Below, in pieces: positions 9,132 to 16,535 of a stretch of DNA of 64,000 bases. Positions within the stretch are counted from its first letter, which is position 1. Each line of letters opens with the position of its first letter. Below the pieces are notes generated by a model. The model did no database searches. It saw only the letters and a program-made list of their open reading frames with translations, and was not told the DNA's origin. The position numbers were made by a program, and so were the translations under genes. The stretch comes from an uncultured Prevotellaceae bacterium. Lineage in GTDB: Bacteria > Bacteroidota > Bacteroidia > Bacteroidales > Muribaculaceae. Location: the NCBI GenBank assembly GCA_900316835.1, contig ONEL01000009.1:1-64000 (forward strand), given 5' to 3'.

Positions 9132-9154
9132 AATTCTTCAATTTAAATTGTTAT

Positions 9155-9194
9155 TAAAAAAGTTTGTTTCTGCCCTTAATGACAGAAACAAACT
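9155..9194 (-). terminator. Terminator of the caspase-sigma-CHAT operon
   Basis: A perfect 12-bp inverted repeat (9161-9172 with 9183-9194; AGTTTGTTTCTG against CAGAAACAAACT) with a 10-nt loop, followed on the minus strand by a run of T (complement of 9156-9161). It lies 45 nt beyond the last gene of the operon and closes it off from the small membrane-protein genes. Confidence 0.85.
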
Positions 9195-9239
9195 AAAGGT
9201 TAACAAAAGAATGCAAAAGATGTACTATTTCCTACATGG

Positions 9240-9548
9240 CTATCTTAATTCAATATAATAAGTAGCAGATACTATGCCTGATAAATTATTCTTTTCTCCA
9301 AAACATTCATTATTTCGGCTAAAATTAACTATATTACCATGTATAGGCTTAATTTTATCACATAGTTCTCTAACAACTGAGTTGAATTCTGATAGAGGCA
9401 TTGGATTCCTTAAGAAAACACGAAAAGAAGTTTTTTTACAATCCTTGATTGCATCAACAATTGCATTCTCAAATTCATCAAAACTTAAGGCATTTTCCTC
9501 ATATTTATTAGAGAATACAATCTTAATAATAAAATTCTTCATTATCAT
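9240..9548 (-). CDS. Hypothetical protein (102 aa), last gene of the caspase-CHAT operon
   Basis: An unrecognised small soluble protein with alternating strands and helices (KNFIIKIVFSNKYEENAL; FEDEFENAIVDAIKDC-like acidic helix; LRNPMPLSEFNSVVRELCDKI). There is no signal peptide. Its start overlaps the stop of the preceding frame (ATGA at 9545-9548), implying coupled translation; MKNFII two codons later is an alternative start. As the cytosolic last gene of the unit it could be a regulator, substrate or immunity-type partner, but nothing in the sequence says which. Confidence 0.55.
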   Translation of the reverse strand: MIMKNFIIKIVFSNKYEENALSFDEFENAIVDAIKDCKKTSFRVFLRNPMPLSEFNSVVRELCDKIKPIHGNIVNFSRNNECFGEKNNLSGIVSATYYIELR

Positions 9549-9799
9549 AACTTAAATTTTCCACTAAAGTTTGCGAAATACTCTATACAACCATACCAAT
9601 TATCAGCACCGTTTTCACTCTTACCTTGGTAAACCCAATAAATCTCATTTTCATCATCAAAAAAACTTACTGGATTACCACTTTGATCAAAATCTATATA
9701 ATTATGCTTCATATCAAAACTATTTATAATATGAAAAAGAATACTACCGCTACCATCTGTAACAACATGCTGATTATCAGAGTCGACGGATTGGAACAA
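9545..9799 (-). CDS. Hypothetical protein (about 84 aa), possibly 5'-truncated
   Basis: An open frame lying between the CHAT gene and the 102-aa gene and overlapping the latter by 4 nt. There is no ATG near its beginning: the frame opens after a TAG at about 9815 and the only early starts are TTG (9799) or GTG; the first ATG is about 30 codons in. Residues include DGSGSILFHIINSF, YIDFDQSGNPVSFFDDENEIYWVYQG and NWYGCIEYF, a beta-rich pattern with Trp/Tyr pairs. Either it uses a non-AUG start or it is a fragment of a larger gene fused to the operon. Family not recognised. Confidence 0.4.
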   Translation of the reverse strand: MFQSVDSDNQHVVTDGSGSILFHIINSFDMKHNYIDFDQSGNPVSFFDDENEIYWVYQGKSENGADNWYGCIEYFANFSGKFKL

Positions 9800-9842
9800 A
9801 GATAGAAGAACTTCCTAAAATCACAAAATAATTTTTCAAAAT

Positions 9843-12539
9843 TTAATCTAGCAAAATAAATGAAGCCCAATAATAAGGGTCTTGGAACTTTTTTCTAACA
9901 ATGCGCTGAGCCTCTCTGAATGCGCATTCTTTTGATCCTGTTTCCAAATAGTTATGAAAAAAATTAACCATTAATAATGAAGTTGCAGCATCATCTACTT
10001 TCCACAAAGACATAATAATTGAATTAACACCAGCATATTTGAACGCTCTTTGCAAACCAATGATGCCATCATACGAGAAGTCTCCAATTCCTGTCTCGCA
10101 CGCAGATAACACCACAAGATCTGTTTTTCTGAGATTTAATCTTGAGATTTCAAATGATGATAATATGCCATCATTAGCCTCTATATTGAAAGTGGAATTG
10201 TTCCACGAATCTTGGCCACCTGCAAGCACTAAACCACTATAAAACAAATTATCGTTTAATAGGGTTGTATCATATCTATTATAATAAGGCACTTTACTTC
10301 GTTTTAATTCTGGAATATAAAAACCATGTGAAGCAATATGAAGGATACTAGGACAAGATTTGCAGATATCCTTAAATTGTTTTTCTGAAGCATTTTCTCC
10401 AATATACTTATATACACAGATATAATCTTTATCTTGTTTTATTTCACTTTCTATCTCGTTAACTTCGCAAAGTGTTTCAGCCAAATAAGACCAATTCCCT
10501 CTTGTGTTAAGACTATCAAGAGTAAATACTGGCAGATAGTCTTTTTGTTTAGTGTATTCAACACCGCCAAAAAGAGCTACACTTTCTATGAAATGATGTT
10601 TTTGAGGAATAATTTGTTTCGTTGATGAGACACGACTTAGTGGATATTTGTCAAATGCCGCTACACCATTCTGATCCATTAGTCCCTCAATATTAATAAG
10701 ACTTAACAGGCCTATCGGCGAAAAATAAACTTTAGATGCACTCTTTATATATGGAGCTAAGGCATCCCATAATTCCTTATATAAATTGTAGCCTAGATTA
10801 TTTGAATAAGATTTGGGTTGCTGTTCATATACTTTTTTGGCAACTTCAACTCCAAATAAATCCACAAATACAGGATAGGATGAAGTTTTAGAAATAATTA
10901 ATGCACCATATCGTTTTCCAGCATCATTTTTTGAATATAAACAATCTTTTTCTCCATACTCTATGAACTCTATTGCTACTTCATCAATATCTAATTTCTC
11001 TTGAATATTATTCCATTTTGCAAATAATGAAGAATTAACGTTTTCAATCACTTTTGATCTAAAATTTCTCTCTTTTAGCTCGTATTCATGTAATAATATC
11101 AATCGATCATTGAGGTTCTTTTCTTTAAATATTATATCTTTTATCAAAGATAGGCTTTGATATTCTGAAAACAATGATTCATCGGTTATGAATGGAATAA
11201 GAGATGATGAATTAAGATATAAATTCTTTGTTAACAGTGAGGAATTATAAGCAAATGATATACACAAGCTATCTTTTGAATTCATTACTCCCCAATCAAT
11301 AAAGTTATATATTGGATGACCACCTTTTTGTAAATACAATTCTGACTCGACTGAACCGAGCAATGGTAACATCTCTTTTAAATCGTTTTCTAAATAATCA
11401 TAATACATTGGTAAATATTTGTGAATCGCATTCTCATCAGGAATTGAAACCGCATTCAGGCATATAAGAAACAGCCTATCGCTATTATTGTCTATTAAAA
11501 ATGCTTGTTCTGCCAACCTAAATGATGTGGCATAATCTCCTAATCTTAAATGATGTTTAGCACGAATTTCCAAAATGTTTGCAAATGTTTGATTTGCATT
11601 ATTTTGTTTCTTGTAATATTGCAAATATAACTCATATGTTGTTTTGGCCTTTTCAATATAATATTCATAGTTCTCCTTATTATCCTTAAATTGTTCTCCC
11701 TTCAATATTTGTTCATACATTAATTCTGAATATGCTTCAGCTATAGAATAATATATGTATGTCATAGAAGAGCAAATAGTGTCACCATAAATGTCAAACA
11801 CTTTTTTCCCAATGCTAATGATGGTATCTGATTGCCCATGATTATACATCATTAAAAGAGCATAATCTGAGATTAATGGTTCTAAAGATGTTTTCTCTCG
11901 TAATGCAATCTCTGTTTGTTTAATAGAAGCCGCAGTTGTTGGTTGATTAAGATTCCAAAAACATAAAGCCAAATTCGAAAGTAATTTGCAGTAGTCTAAG
12001 CTGATCGTTCCACTGTAAAAGAGTGCATCTTTATAAGCTTTATCTATATAAATTTTTGAGTTTGACATATCTTTAAGAAGGAAAAAAATACTTCCAATTT
12101 CTGAATTATATGATGCTATACGCAATTGGATACTTGGATCATAATATTTTATAGATTCTAATGTTTCAATAGCTTTCTCATAAAGTGAAATAGCTTTGAT
12201 TGGATTATTTTCTTGGGCACTAGCATTCGAAGCTCTTATTTCAAGAATATCAATATAGTTAAGATAGTATCTTATAATCTCATTTTTATAGACTGATATA
12301 TCCAAACCATCAATAAAACTAACATATCGTTCAAACCATGCATCACATTCTTCTTTTTCTCCAATAGATTCCAAATATAATGCATAGTCTACAATTCTAT
12401 TCGAGGCTTTTACAAATAAGCCTTCTGAAATATAGCTATTTATAGAATCTTCAATTTCATTATCCTTAATTTGCGAAAAACAAGAAACATGAATTAAAAT
12501 ACTAATTATGAACAAAAAAATATATCTAAGTCTACCCAT
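9843..12539 (-). CDS. Exported TPR-CHAT protease (caspase-related cysteine protease)
   Basis: An 898-residue protein. It begins with a hydrophobic export signal (LRYIFLFIISILIHVSCFSQ). Residues about 25-480 are helical repeats of TPR type, including an A..YA.SFRLAEQAF unit. The C-terminal about 300 residues are a CHAT domain with both catalytic residues present: His738 in LHIASHGFYI and Cys814 in VVLSACETGIGD. The domain continues through GLQRAFKYAGVNSIIMSLWKVDD to the C-terminus. CHAT domains are clan CD peptidases related to caspase and separase. The ATG at 12539 lies 5 nt after the anti-sigma stop and has GAGGG ahead of it; a GTG at 12551 would overlap the upstream gene. It is the largest product of a unit with a sigma factor, its membrane partner and a second caspase-like protease, pointing to protease-controlled signalling. 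The target is not known. Confidence 0.88.
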   Translation of the reverse strand: MGRLRYIFLFIISILIHVSCFSQIKDNEIEDSINSYISEGLFVKASNRIVDYALYLESIGEKEECDAWFERYVSFIDGLDISVYKNEIIRYYLNYIDILEIRASNASAQENNPIKAISLYEKAIETLESIKYYDPSIQLRIASYNSEIGSIFFLLKDMSNSKIYIDKAYKDALFYSGTISLDYCKLLSNLALCFWNLNQPTTAASIKQTEIALREKTSLEPLISDYALLMMYNHGQSDTIISIGKKVFDIYGDTICSSMTYIYYSIAEAYSELMYEQILKGEQFKDNKENYEYYIEKAKTTYELYLQYYKKQNNANQTFANILEIRAKHHLRLGDYATSFRLAEQAFLIDNNSDRLFLICLNAVSIPDENAIHKYLPMYYDYLENDLKEMLPLLGSVESELYLQKGGHPIYNFIDWGVMNSKDSLCISFAYNSSLLTKNLYLNSSSLIPFITDESLFSEYQSLSLIKDIIFKEKNLNDRLILLHEYELKERNFRSKVIENVNSSLFAKWNNIQEKLDIDEVAIEFIEYGEKDCLYSKNDAGKRYGALIISKTSSYPVFVDLFGVEVAKKVYEQQPKSYSNNLGYNLYKELWDALAPYIKSASKVYFSPIGLLSLINIEGLMDQNGVAAFDKYPLSRVSSTKQIIPQKHHFIESVALFGGVEYTKQKDYLPVFTLDSLNTRGNWSYLAETLCEVNEIESEIKQDKDYICVYKYIGENASEKQFKDICKSCPSILHIASHGFYIPELKRSKVPYYNRYDTTLLNDNLFYSGLVLAGGQDSWNNSTFNIEANDGILSSFEISRLNLRKTDLVVLSACETGIGDFSYDGIIGLQRAFKYAGVNSIIMSLWKVDDAATSLLMVNFFHNYLETGSKECAFREAQRIVRKKFQDPYYWASFILLD

Positions 12540-12544
12540 ATCCC

Positions 12545-13291
12545 TCACCAAATTTTATGTAATAATTCCCTAGTCTTATCACCAATAGCCGTTCCTTCAG
12601 GAGCAATATCTGTCAACTTAGTAAGAACTTCTTTTGCTTTCTTCTTGTCATTATTCTTTAGATGTCCAACAGCTAGATTCCAACCAATTTCTGAAGCATA
12701 ATCGGTGTAGTCGTTATAGTTTTCTTGCGTTGCCAAGTCCCAACATTTTTCCAACTCGCTTAATGTGTTGTCAAAATCAGTTTTGGCGGCAACGTTGTCA
12801 AAGAGTTTGGCAAGTTTGTTCTCTATCTCTGCATTATCTTCTCCGCCGCGAGTAAATTGTGAAGATGTGAAGACTGATGAGTACTCTTCTCCGAGGCCAG
12901 TAGTCTTCCGATAATCATTAAAACTAAAACCTCCCCAAACAAGTAGCGCCACTGAAGCTGCAGCTGAAAGCCATGTTGCAGTCCTTCGCCATGCAACTAT
13001 CTTGCCTTTATTTTTAGTTGCACTCACATTTTTGGCAACTGCCTTAACTGCATCGGAATCTACGTCAAGGAACTCGCTGACGACATCCTTGTCGCTGGCT
13101 ATGCCAACTTCTTTCATGGCTTTTGCAAGGCGAGCCATTGCAACTGCTTTCTCCTTCAACTCGGCATTGGTGCCTAGTTCTTGCAAAAACAGTTGTTCCT
13201 CATCGGCAGTCATTTTGCCCTTGAGGTACTTGGCAATGCGTTCGTCTTCGAGCAAGAGCCTCTCGTCTATATTGTTGAATTCATTTTCCAT
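12545..13291 (-). CDS. Single-pass membrane anti-sigma-like protein
   Basis: A 248-residue protein directly downstream of an ECF sigma gene. Residues 1-70 (DERLLLEDERIAKYLKGKM...EEQLFLQEL) have the acidic helical composition common in Bacteroidota anti-sigma N-termini. One membrane helix spans about 105-123 (ATWLSAAASVALLVWGGFSF). The C-terminal half (about 150-248) is helical and TPR-like, ending in KAKEVLTKLTDIAPEGTAIGDKTRELLHKIW, and would face the periplasm. The likely role is to hold the sigma factor at the membrane through the N-terminus. It ends 5 nt before the CHAT start. The anti-sigma role is inferred from position and topology; no catalytic motif is visible. Confidence 0.75.
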   Translation of the reverse strand: MENEFNNIDERLLLEDERIAKYLKGKMTADEEQLFLQELGTNAELKEKAVAMARLAKAMKEVGIASDKDVVSEFLDVDSDAVKAVAKNVSATKNKGKIVAWRRTATWLSAAASVALLVWGGFSFNDYRKTTGLGEEYSSVFTSSQFTRGGEDNAEIENKLAKLFDNVAAKTDFDNTLSELEKCWDLATQENYNDYTDYASEIGWNLAVGHLKNNDKKKAKEVLTKLTDIAPEGTAIGDKTRELLHKIW

Positions 13292-13308
13292 TGTCCATAG
13301 TTTTACTG

Positions 13309-13875
13309 TTAATCCAGGATTTTACCAACTATTTCTTTATAACGCTTCTTGAACTTATCGCAACAACGATGCTTGGTTACTTTGACCGAGCTTTCGCTAC
13401 TGTAGTTGAGCATACTCGCCAAAGTCTTCATGGAGAAACCGTCTCGATAGAAGCCCCACAGCAAACTCTCGCAAGGCTCAGGCAAATCTTTGACTATTTG
13501 CAACACAATAGCTGATTTCCTGCGCTCGACCTGTTCGTCATCATCTTCAAGAGCTAAAAGACGGTCAATGCGTTCGTTTTCAAATTCATCCTTGGTGGCA
13601 TCAGGGTACTCGTCAATAATGTTTATTGTTTTACCACTTTTTCTTAAAAGCTCAAATGCTTTGTTGCGACAAATGCTATTAAAGTAGGTAGACAGCGACG
13701 CAGTCATATTGACCAGTTTACCATCTATTATGTTTTTGTGCAAGGTTATAAATGCCTCTTGAAAAACATCTTCACAATCAGGATGTGACAAAGAATAGTG
13801 CCCTTGCAAAAATGCTAGGGTTTTCTCCCATTGCTTTGATGCAAAATTATTCAGAGTTTCATGTGAATAATCCAT
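13309..13875 (-). CDS. ECF (sigma-70 family) RNA polymerase sigma factor
   Basis: A 188-residue alternative sigma factor. Region 2 is recognisable as HPDCEDVFQEAFITLHKNI followed by STYFNSICRNKAFELLRK. Region 4 is a helix-turn-helix around LPEPCESLLWGFYRDGFSMKTLASMLNYSS and SSVKVTKHRCCDKFKKRYK. The linker between them is acidic (DEFENERIDRLLALEDDDEQ). It lies 9 nt after the caspase-like gene and 17 nt before its presumed membrane anti-sigma. Most likely it directs transcription of a small regulon, perhaps including its own operon, once released from the membrane. Confidence 0.9.
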   Translation of the reverse strand: MDYSHETLNNFASKQWEKTLAFLQGHYSLSHPDCEDVFQEAFITLHKNIIDGKLVNMTASLSTYFNSICRNKAFELLRKSGKTINIIDEYPDATKDEFENERIDRLLALEDDDEQVERRKSAIVLQIVKDLPEPCESLLWGFYRDGFSMKTLASMLNYSSESSVKVTKHRCCDKFKKRYKEIVGKILD

Positions 13876-13884
13876 ATCAGTATG

Positions 13885-14784
13885 TTACTTCAAAGAGGTT
13901 TCAATAACCATGTTCTGTTTTGTCAATCGTCGATCACCGTCCATTAATCTTTTTACTACCTGAACCCATGATAAGGATTTTACTAGTTGATTGGACCTCA
14001 AAGTTTTGTTAATGTAATATGAAAGCGGGCCATAGTATTGCCCATCTTGTTTAATTTCATAATTAGACTGATAGGAACGGCATGCCTCAAGAATGACAAT
14101 TCCACTTTGTGTTCCACTACTATTAATGACAAAATGGCCATTAGTGTTAACAGGGGGACGATAAGGTTTCCTGGTTGAACTAAAACCGTCTCGTGTTCCA
14201 CGAGAGAAAATCTCCTCATCTTCCTCCATTTCCTCTCCACGAGAAGCCCCGCCAGAATGGCATGCGTCTATTACAACACAAAGAAAACCTTTGGCACCGA
14301 CTTTTGTTCTTATCTGACTAAAATAACGGGATAATTCATCATCAAGGATGTGATTTGCACCTTCATATTTTCCTTTACTGTAAACTTTTTGTGCATCATA
14401 AGGAATGATTGCCTCGTCCCAGCCATCTGCTTCGTCTTTATTCTGGTCCTCAAAGGGCTGACCATGTCCAGAGAAATGAATGTAAACGACATCGCCAGCA
14501 CGGCAAGATTTTACAAGAGAAACCAGCTCTTTACGAATACGCTTCGCTGTAGCTTGTTGGTTAGTTACTTTGGTAATCTTAAATCTTTGTGACTTCAATG
14601 TAGACGCCAAGAGTTCCACATCATTTGCACCATGAATGTCAGTCCATTGTGTGACTCTATTGGAAGAATAGTTAGAGATTCCTACAAGCAATGCACGCTT
14701 GACCTGACAGTTAGCTACTTCAGGAAACAATGCCACTAAAGCTATAACTATGAAGAATATTAAATGTAGGTTCCTCTTTTTCAT
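13885..14784 (-). CDS. Exported caspase-family (C14) cysteine protease
   Basis: A 299-residue protein with a signal peptide (residues 1-27, LIFFIVIALVALF through ANCQ) and a caspase/metacaspase p20-like domain (KRALLVGISNY; IHGANDVELLASTL). The catalytic dyad is present: His107 in YIHFSGHGQ and Cys175 in VVIDACHSGGASRG. An acidic EEMEEDEEIFSRGTRDGF segment just after the cysteine could be a maturation site or a loop over the active site. A further LEACRSYQSNYE/GPLSYYINKTL segment forms the rest of the fold. It is the first gene of the unit with the ECF sigma, anti-sigma and TPR-CHAT genes. Its predicted periplasmic location puts it on the same side as the C-terminal domain of the anti-sigma. 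Confidence 0.9.
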   Translation of the reverse strand: MKKRNLHLIFFIVIALVALFPEVANCQVKRALLVGISNYSSNRVTQWTDIHGANDVELLASTLKSQRFKITKVTNQQATAKRIRKELVSLVKSCRAGDVVYIHFSGHGQPFEDQNKDEADGWDEAIIPYDAQKVYSKGKYEGANHILDDELSRYFSQIRTKVGAKGFLCVVIDACHSGGASRGEEMEEDEEIFSRGTRDGFSSTRKPYRPPVNTNGHFVINSSGTQSGIVILEACRSYQSNYEIKQDGQYYGPLSYYINKTLRSNQLVKSLSWVQVVKRLMDGDRRLTKQNMVIETSLK

Positions 14785-14849
14785 TCCACAATCTGAAAAA
14801 TGAATATAAATGATTAAATTTTATCTTTTGATTATGTCATGTAGACACG

Positions 14850-14857
14850 CAAAGATA
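14850..14857 (-). promoter_or_regulatory. Promoter -7 element ahead of the caspase-sigma-CHAT operon
   Basis: On the minus strand TATCTTTG (complement of 14850-14857) matches TAnnTTTG, giving a leader of about 58 nt before the caspase start. No TTTG or TTG is present at the usual 19-20 nt upstream, so the promoter may be weak or activator-dependent. Confidence 0.45.
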
Positions 14858-14940
14858 ATCATTTTTTCTGAATTATTGAGATTATACTACAAAATCACCT
14901 TTTTTCAGTTATCATCGTTATATAAGGCATAAAGCAGTTA

Positions 14941-14970
14941 AGAGCGTTAAGTGTTGAAACTTAACGCTCT
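14941..14970 (-). terminator. Hairpin terminator after the tRNA-Glu/rpsT unit
   Basis: A perfect 12-bp stem (AGAGCGTTAAGT with ACTTAACGCTCT) closes a 6-nt loop, immediately downstream of the second tRNA-Glu on the minus strand. The tract after it is only moderately T-rich. Confidence 0.7.
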
Positions 14971-14976
14971 GTGGTG

Positions 14977-15048
14977 TAGCCCATAGCAGAATCGAACTGC
15001 TCTTTCAAGAATGAAAATCTTGCGTCCTAGCCGATAGACGAATGGGCC
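14977..15048 (-). tRNA. tRNA-Glu(TTC), distal copy
   Basis: A 72-nt cloverleaf on the minus strand with acceptor GGCCCAT/ATGGGCT, anticodon stem CAAGA/TCTTG and loop TTTTCAT (anticodon TTC), and TPsiC arm CAGTTCGATTCTG. It is identical to the copy on the other side of rpsT. Confidence 0.95.
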
Positions 15049-15136
15049 AAATGAGAAGAACGAGCGCCATGTTACTGCACGCCGTCTTCTTGGGAAAATA
15101 TACTAAGCAAACCCCAGTATAGTCGCCGAGAGATTC

Positions 15137-15397
15137 TTAGGCAACCTCGAGTTTGTTAACGTGCTTAGCGAGCTTGCTCTTGAGGTTAGAAGCCTTGTTC
15201 TTGCTGATAGTGCCCTTGCGACCCAGCTTGTCGAGCATAGCAGAAACTTTCTTGTAAGCCTCAGCAGCTTCCTCTTTATTCTCCATCTTGCGCAGGTTGC
15301 GAACAGCGTTGCGCATAGTCTTTGCGTAGTAACGATTACGCTGATTTCTTGTCTTAGTTTGACGAATACGTTTGATTGATGATTTATGGTTTGCCAT
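15137..15397 (-). CDS. rpsT: 30S ribosomal protein S20
   Basis: An 86-residue basic, helical ribosomal protein ([56 protein letters not shown]) binding 16S rRNA in the body of the small subunit. Size and sequence are typical. It is sandwiched between two identical tRNA-Glu genes on the same strand, so the mRNA is probably released by tRNA processing on both sides. Confidence 0.97.
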   Translation of the reverse strand: MANHKSSIKRIRQTKTRNQRNRYYAKTMRNAVRNLRKMENKEEAAEAYKKVSAMLDKLGRKGTISKNKASNLKSKLAKHVNKLEVA

Positions 15398-15437
15398 AAT
15401 TCTTTAAAAAATGTAATTTATTTATCTTGTTAATTAG

Positions 15438-15509
15438 TAGCCCATAGCAGAATCGAACTGCTCTTTCAAGAATGAAAATCTTGCGTCCTAGCCGATAGAC
15501 GAATGGGCC
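15438..15509 (-). tRNA. tRNA-Glu(TTC), promoter-proximal copy
   Basis: Identical in sequence to the copy at 14977-15048. It is the first gene after the minus-strand promoter at 15540-15570. Confidence 0.95.
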
Positions 15510-15510
15510 A

Positions 15511-15536
15511 AAAAAAATCGCCTTTTCTCAAAGCGA
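15511..15536 (-). promoter_or_regulatory. Terminator-like hairpin in the tRNA-Glu leader
   Basis: On the minus strand TCGC and GCGA ends (15518-15521 with 15533-15536), extended by TTT/AAA pairing around a bulge, are followed by a run of seven T that ends one or two bases before the tRNA. As in the tRNA-Asn leader, it sits at the predicted transcript start. Confidence 0.45.
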
Positions 15537-15539
15537 CTG

Positions 15540-15570
15540 CAAAATTAGGTCAAATTTTTGAAATGGCAAA
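15540..15570 (-). promoter_or_regulatory. Promoter of the tRNA-Glu/rpsT unit
   Basis: Minus-strand TTTG (complement of 15567-15570), a 19-nt spacer and TAATTTTG (complement of 15540-15547): an exact Bacteroidetes consensus, as expected for strong stable-RNA expression. Confidence 0.8.
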
Positions 15571-15687
15571 ATTTATTTTGCTCAAATCGCTAAAACACAA
15601 AGTTTTTTTTAGTATTTCTTGCTGTTTTTGGACGATTAGAGTAATTTCGCAATTAGATATTTACCACGTAATTGAGTTTTTTGTGAA

Positions 15688-16413
15688 ATGACCGAGAAAA
15701 TGCAGGGCATAGTGGTGAACGTTATCAAGTATAACGAGAAACACAACATTGCGCACATCTATACCGACCGCCGCGGAATGCTGGCATTCCTGGTGCGCCA
15801 GGGGAGCACTCAGGCCGCACGCATGCGCAACGCCATGTTCATGCCACTGTCGCTTATTGAGTTTGAAGCTCAATTACAACCAGGTCGCGAGCTTGGCACG
15901 TTGCACGACGTGCGTCGCTCAACCATGTTAATGAGCATCTATAGCGACCCCATGAAGAATGCTATAGCCATGTTCCTGAGCGAGTTGCTCTCCCGCACCA
16001 TTCAAGAGCAAGAGCAAAACATGGTGCTTTATAGCTTCCTGCGCAACTCTATCATCAGGCTTGAGGAAGCACAAAGCAGTGTGGCTAATTTTCACATTTG
16101 TTTCCTTTACAAATTGGGGGCGTTCATTGGCATACAGCCCGATGTGGAAAGCTATCGCGAGGGCTACTGGTTCAACATGAGCGATGGTGTGTTCACGCCG
16201 TCGCCACTGGCAGGCGGCAAGTCGATAGCTCCATCTCAAGCTCGCGTGCTACAACTGCTCTCACGCATGACATGGGACAACATGCACCTGTTCAGGTTCA
16301 CTCGCCAGCAACGCAACGAGATGTTGGAAATGATGCTAAGCTACTACCGTCTGCACCACTCCACCCTGGGCACCCTGCGCTCACCCGAGGTTTTGAAGCA
16401 ACTGTTTACATAA
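15688..16413 (+). CDS. recO: DNA repair protein RecO
   Basis: A 241-residue recombination mediator that helps load RecA onto SSB-coated single strands with RecR. The N-terminal OB fold reads MQGIVVNVIKYNEKHNIAHIYTDRRGMLAFLVRQG. The C-terminal domain is helical and lacks the four zinc-binding cysteines seen in many homologues, as is usual for Bacteroidales forms. It is divergent from the rpsT unit. Confidence 0.9.
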   Translation: MTEKMQGIVVNVIKYNEKHNIAHIYTDRRGMLAFLVRQGSTQAARMRNAMFMPLSLIEFEAQLQPGRELGTLHDVRRSTMLMSIYSDPMKNAIAMFLSELLSRTIQEQEQNMVLYSFLRNSIIRLEEAQSSVANFHICFLYKLGAFIGIQPDVESYREGYWFNMSDGVFTPSPLAGGKSIAPSQARVLQLLSRMTWDNMHLFRFTRQQRNEMLEMMLSYYRLHHSTLGTLRSPEVLKQLFT

Positions 16414-16494
16414 GAAAGATACAATTCATCACAAAAAGACATTTTATTATTGATTTTATAAAGGAAAATAGCGAACGTTCTCATATAAATTGTG

Positions 16495-16502
16495 TAAATT
16501 TG
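16495..16502 (+). promoter_or_regulatory. Promoter -7 element of preA
   Basis: TAAATTTG matches TAnnTTTG 33 nt before the preA start. No clear -33 element is visible. Confidence 0.45.
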
Positions 16503-16535
16503 CACTTTTAGTTACTAAATATTACAACAAGACAC

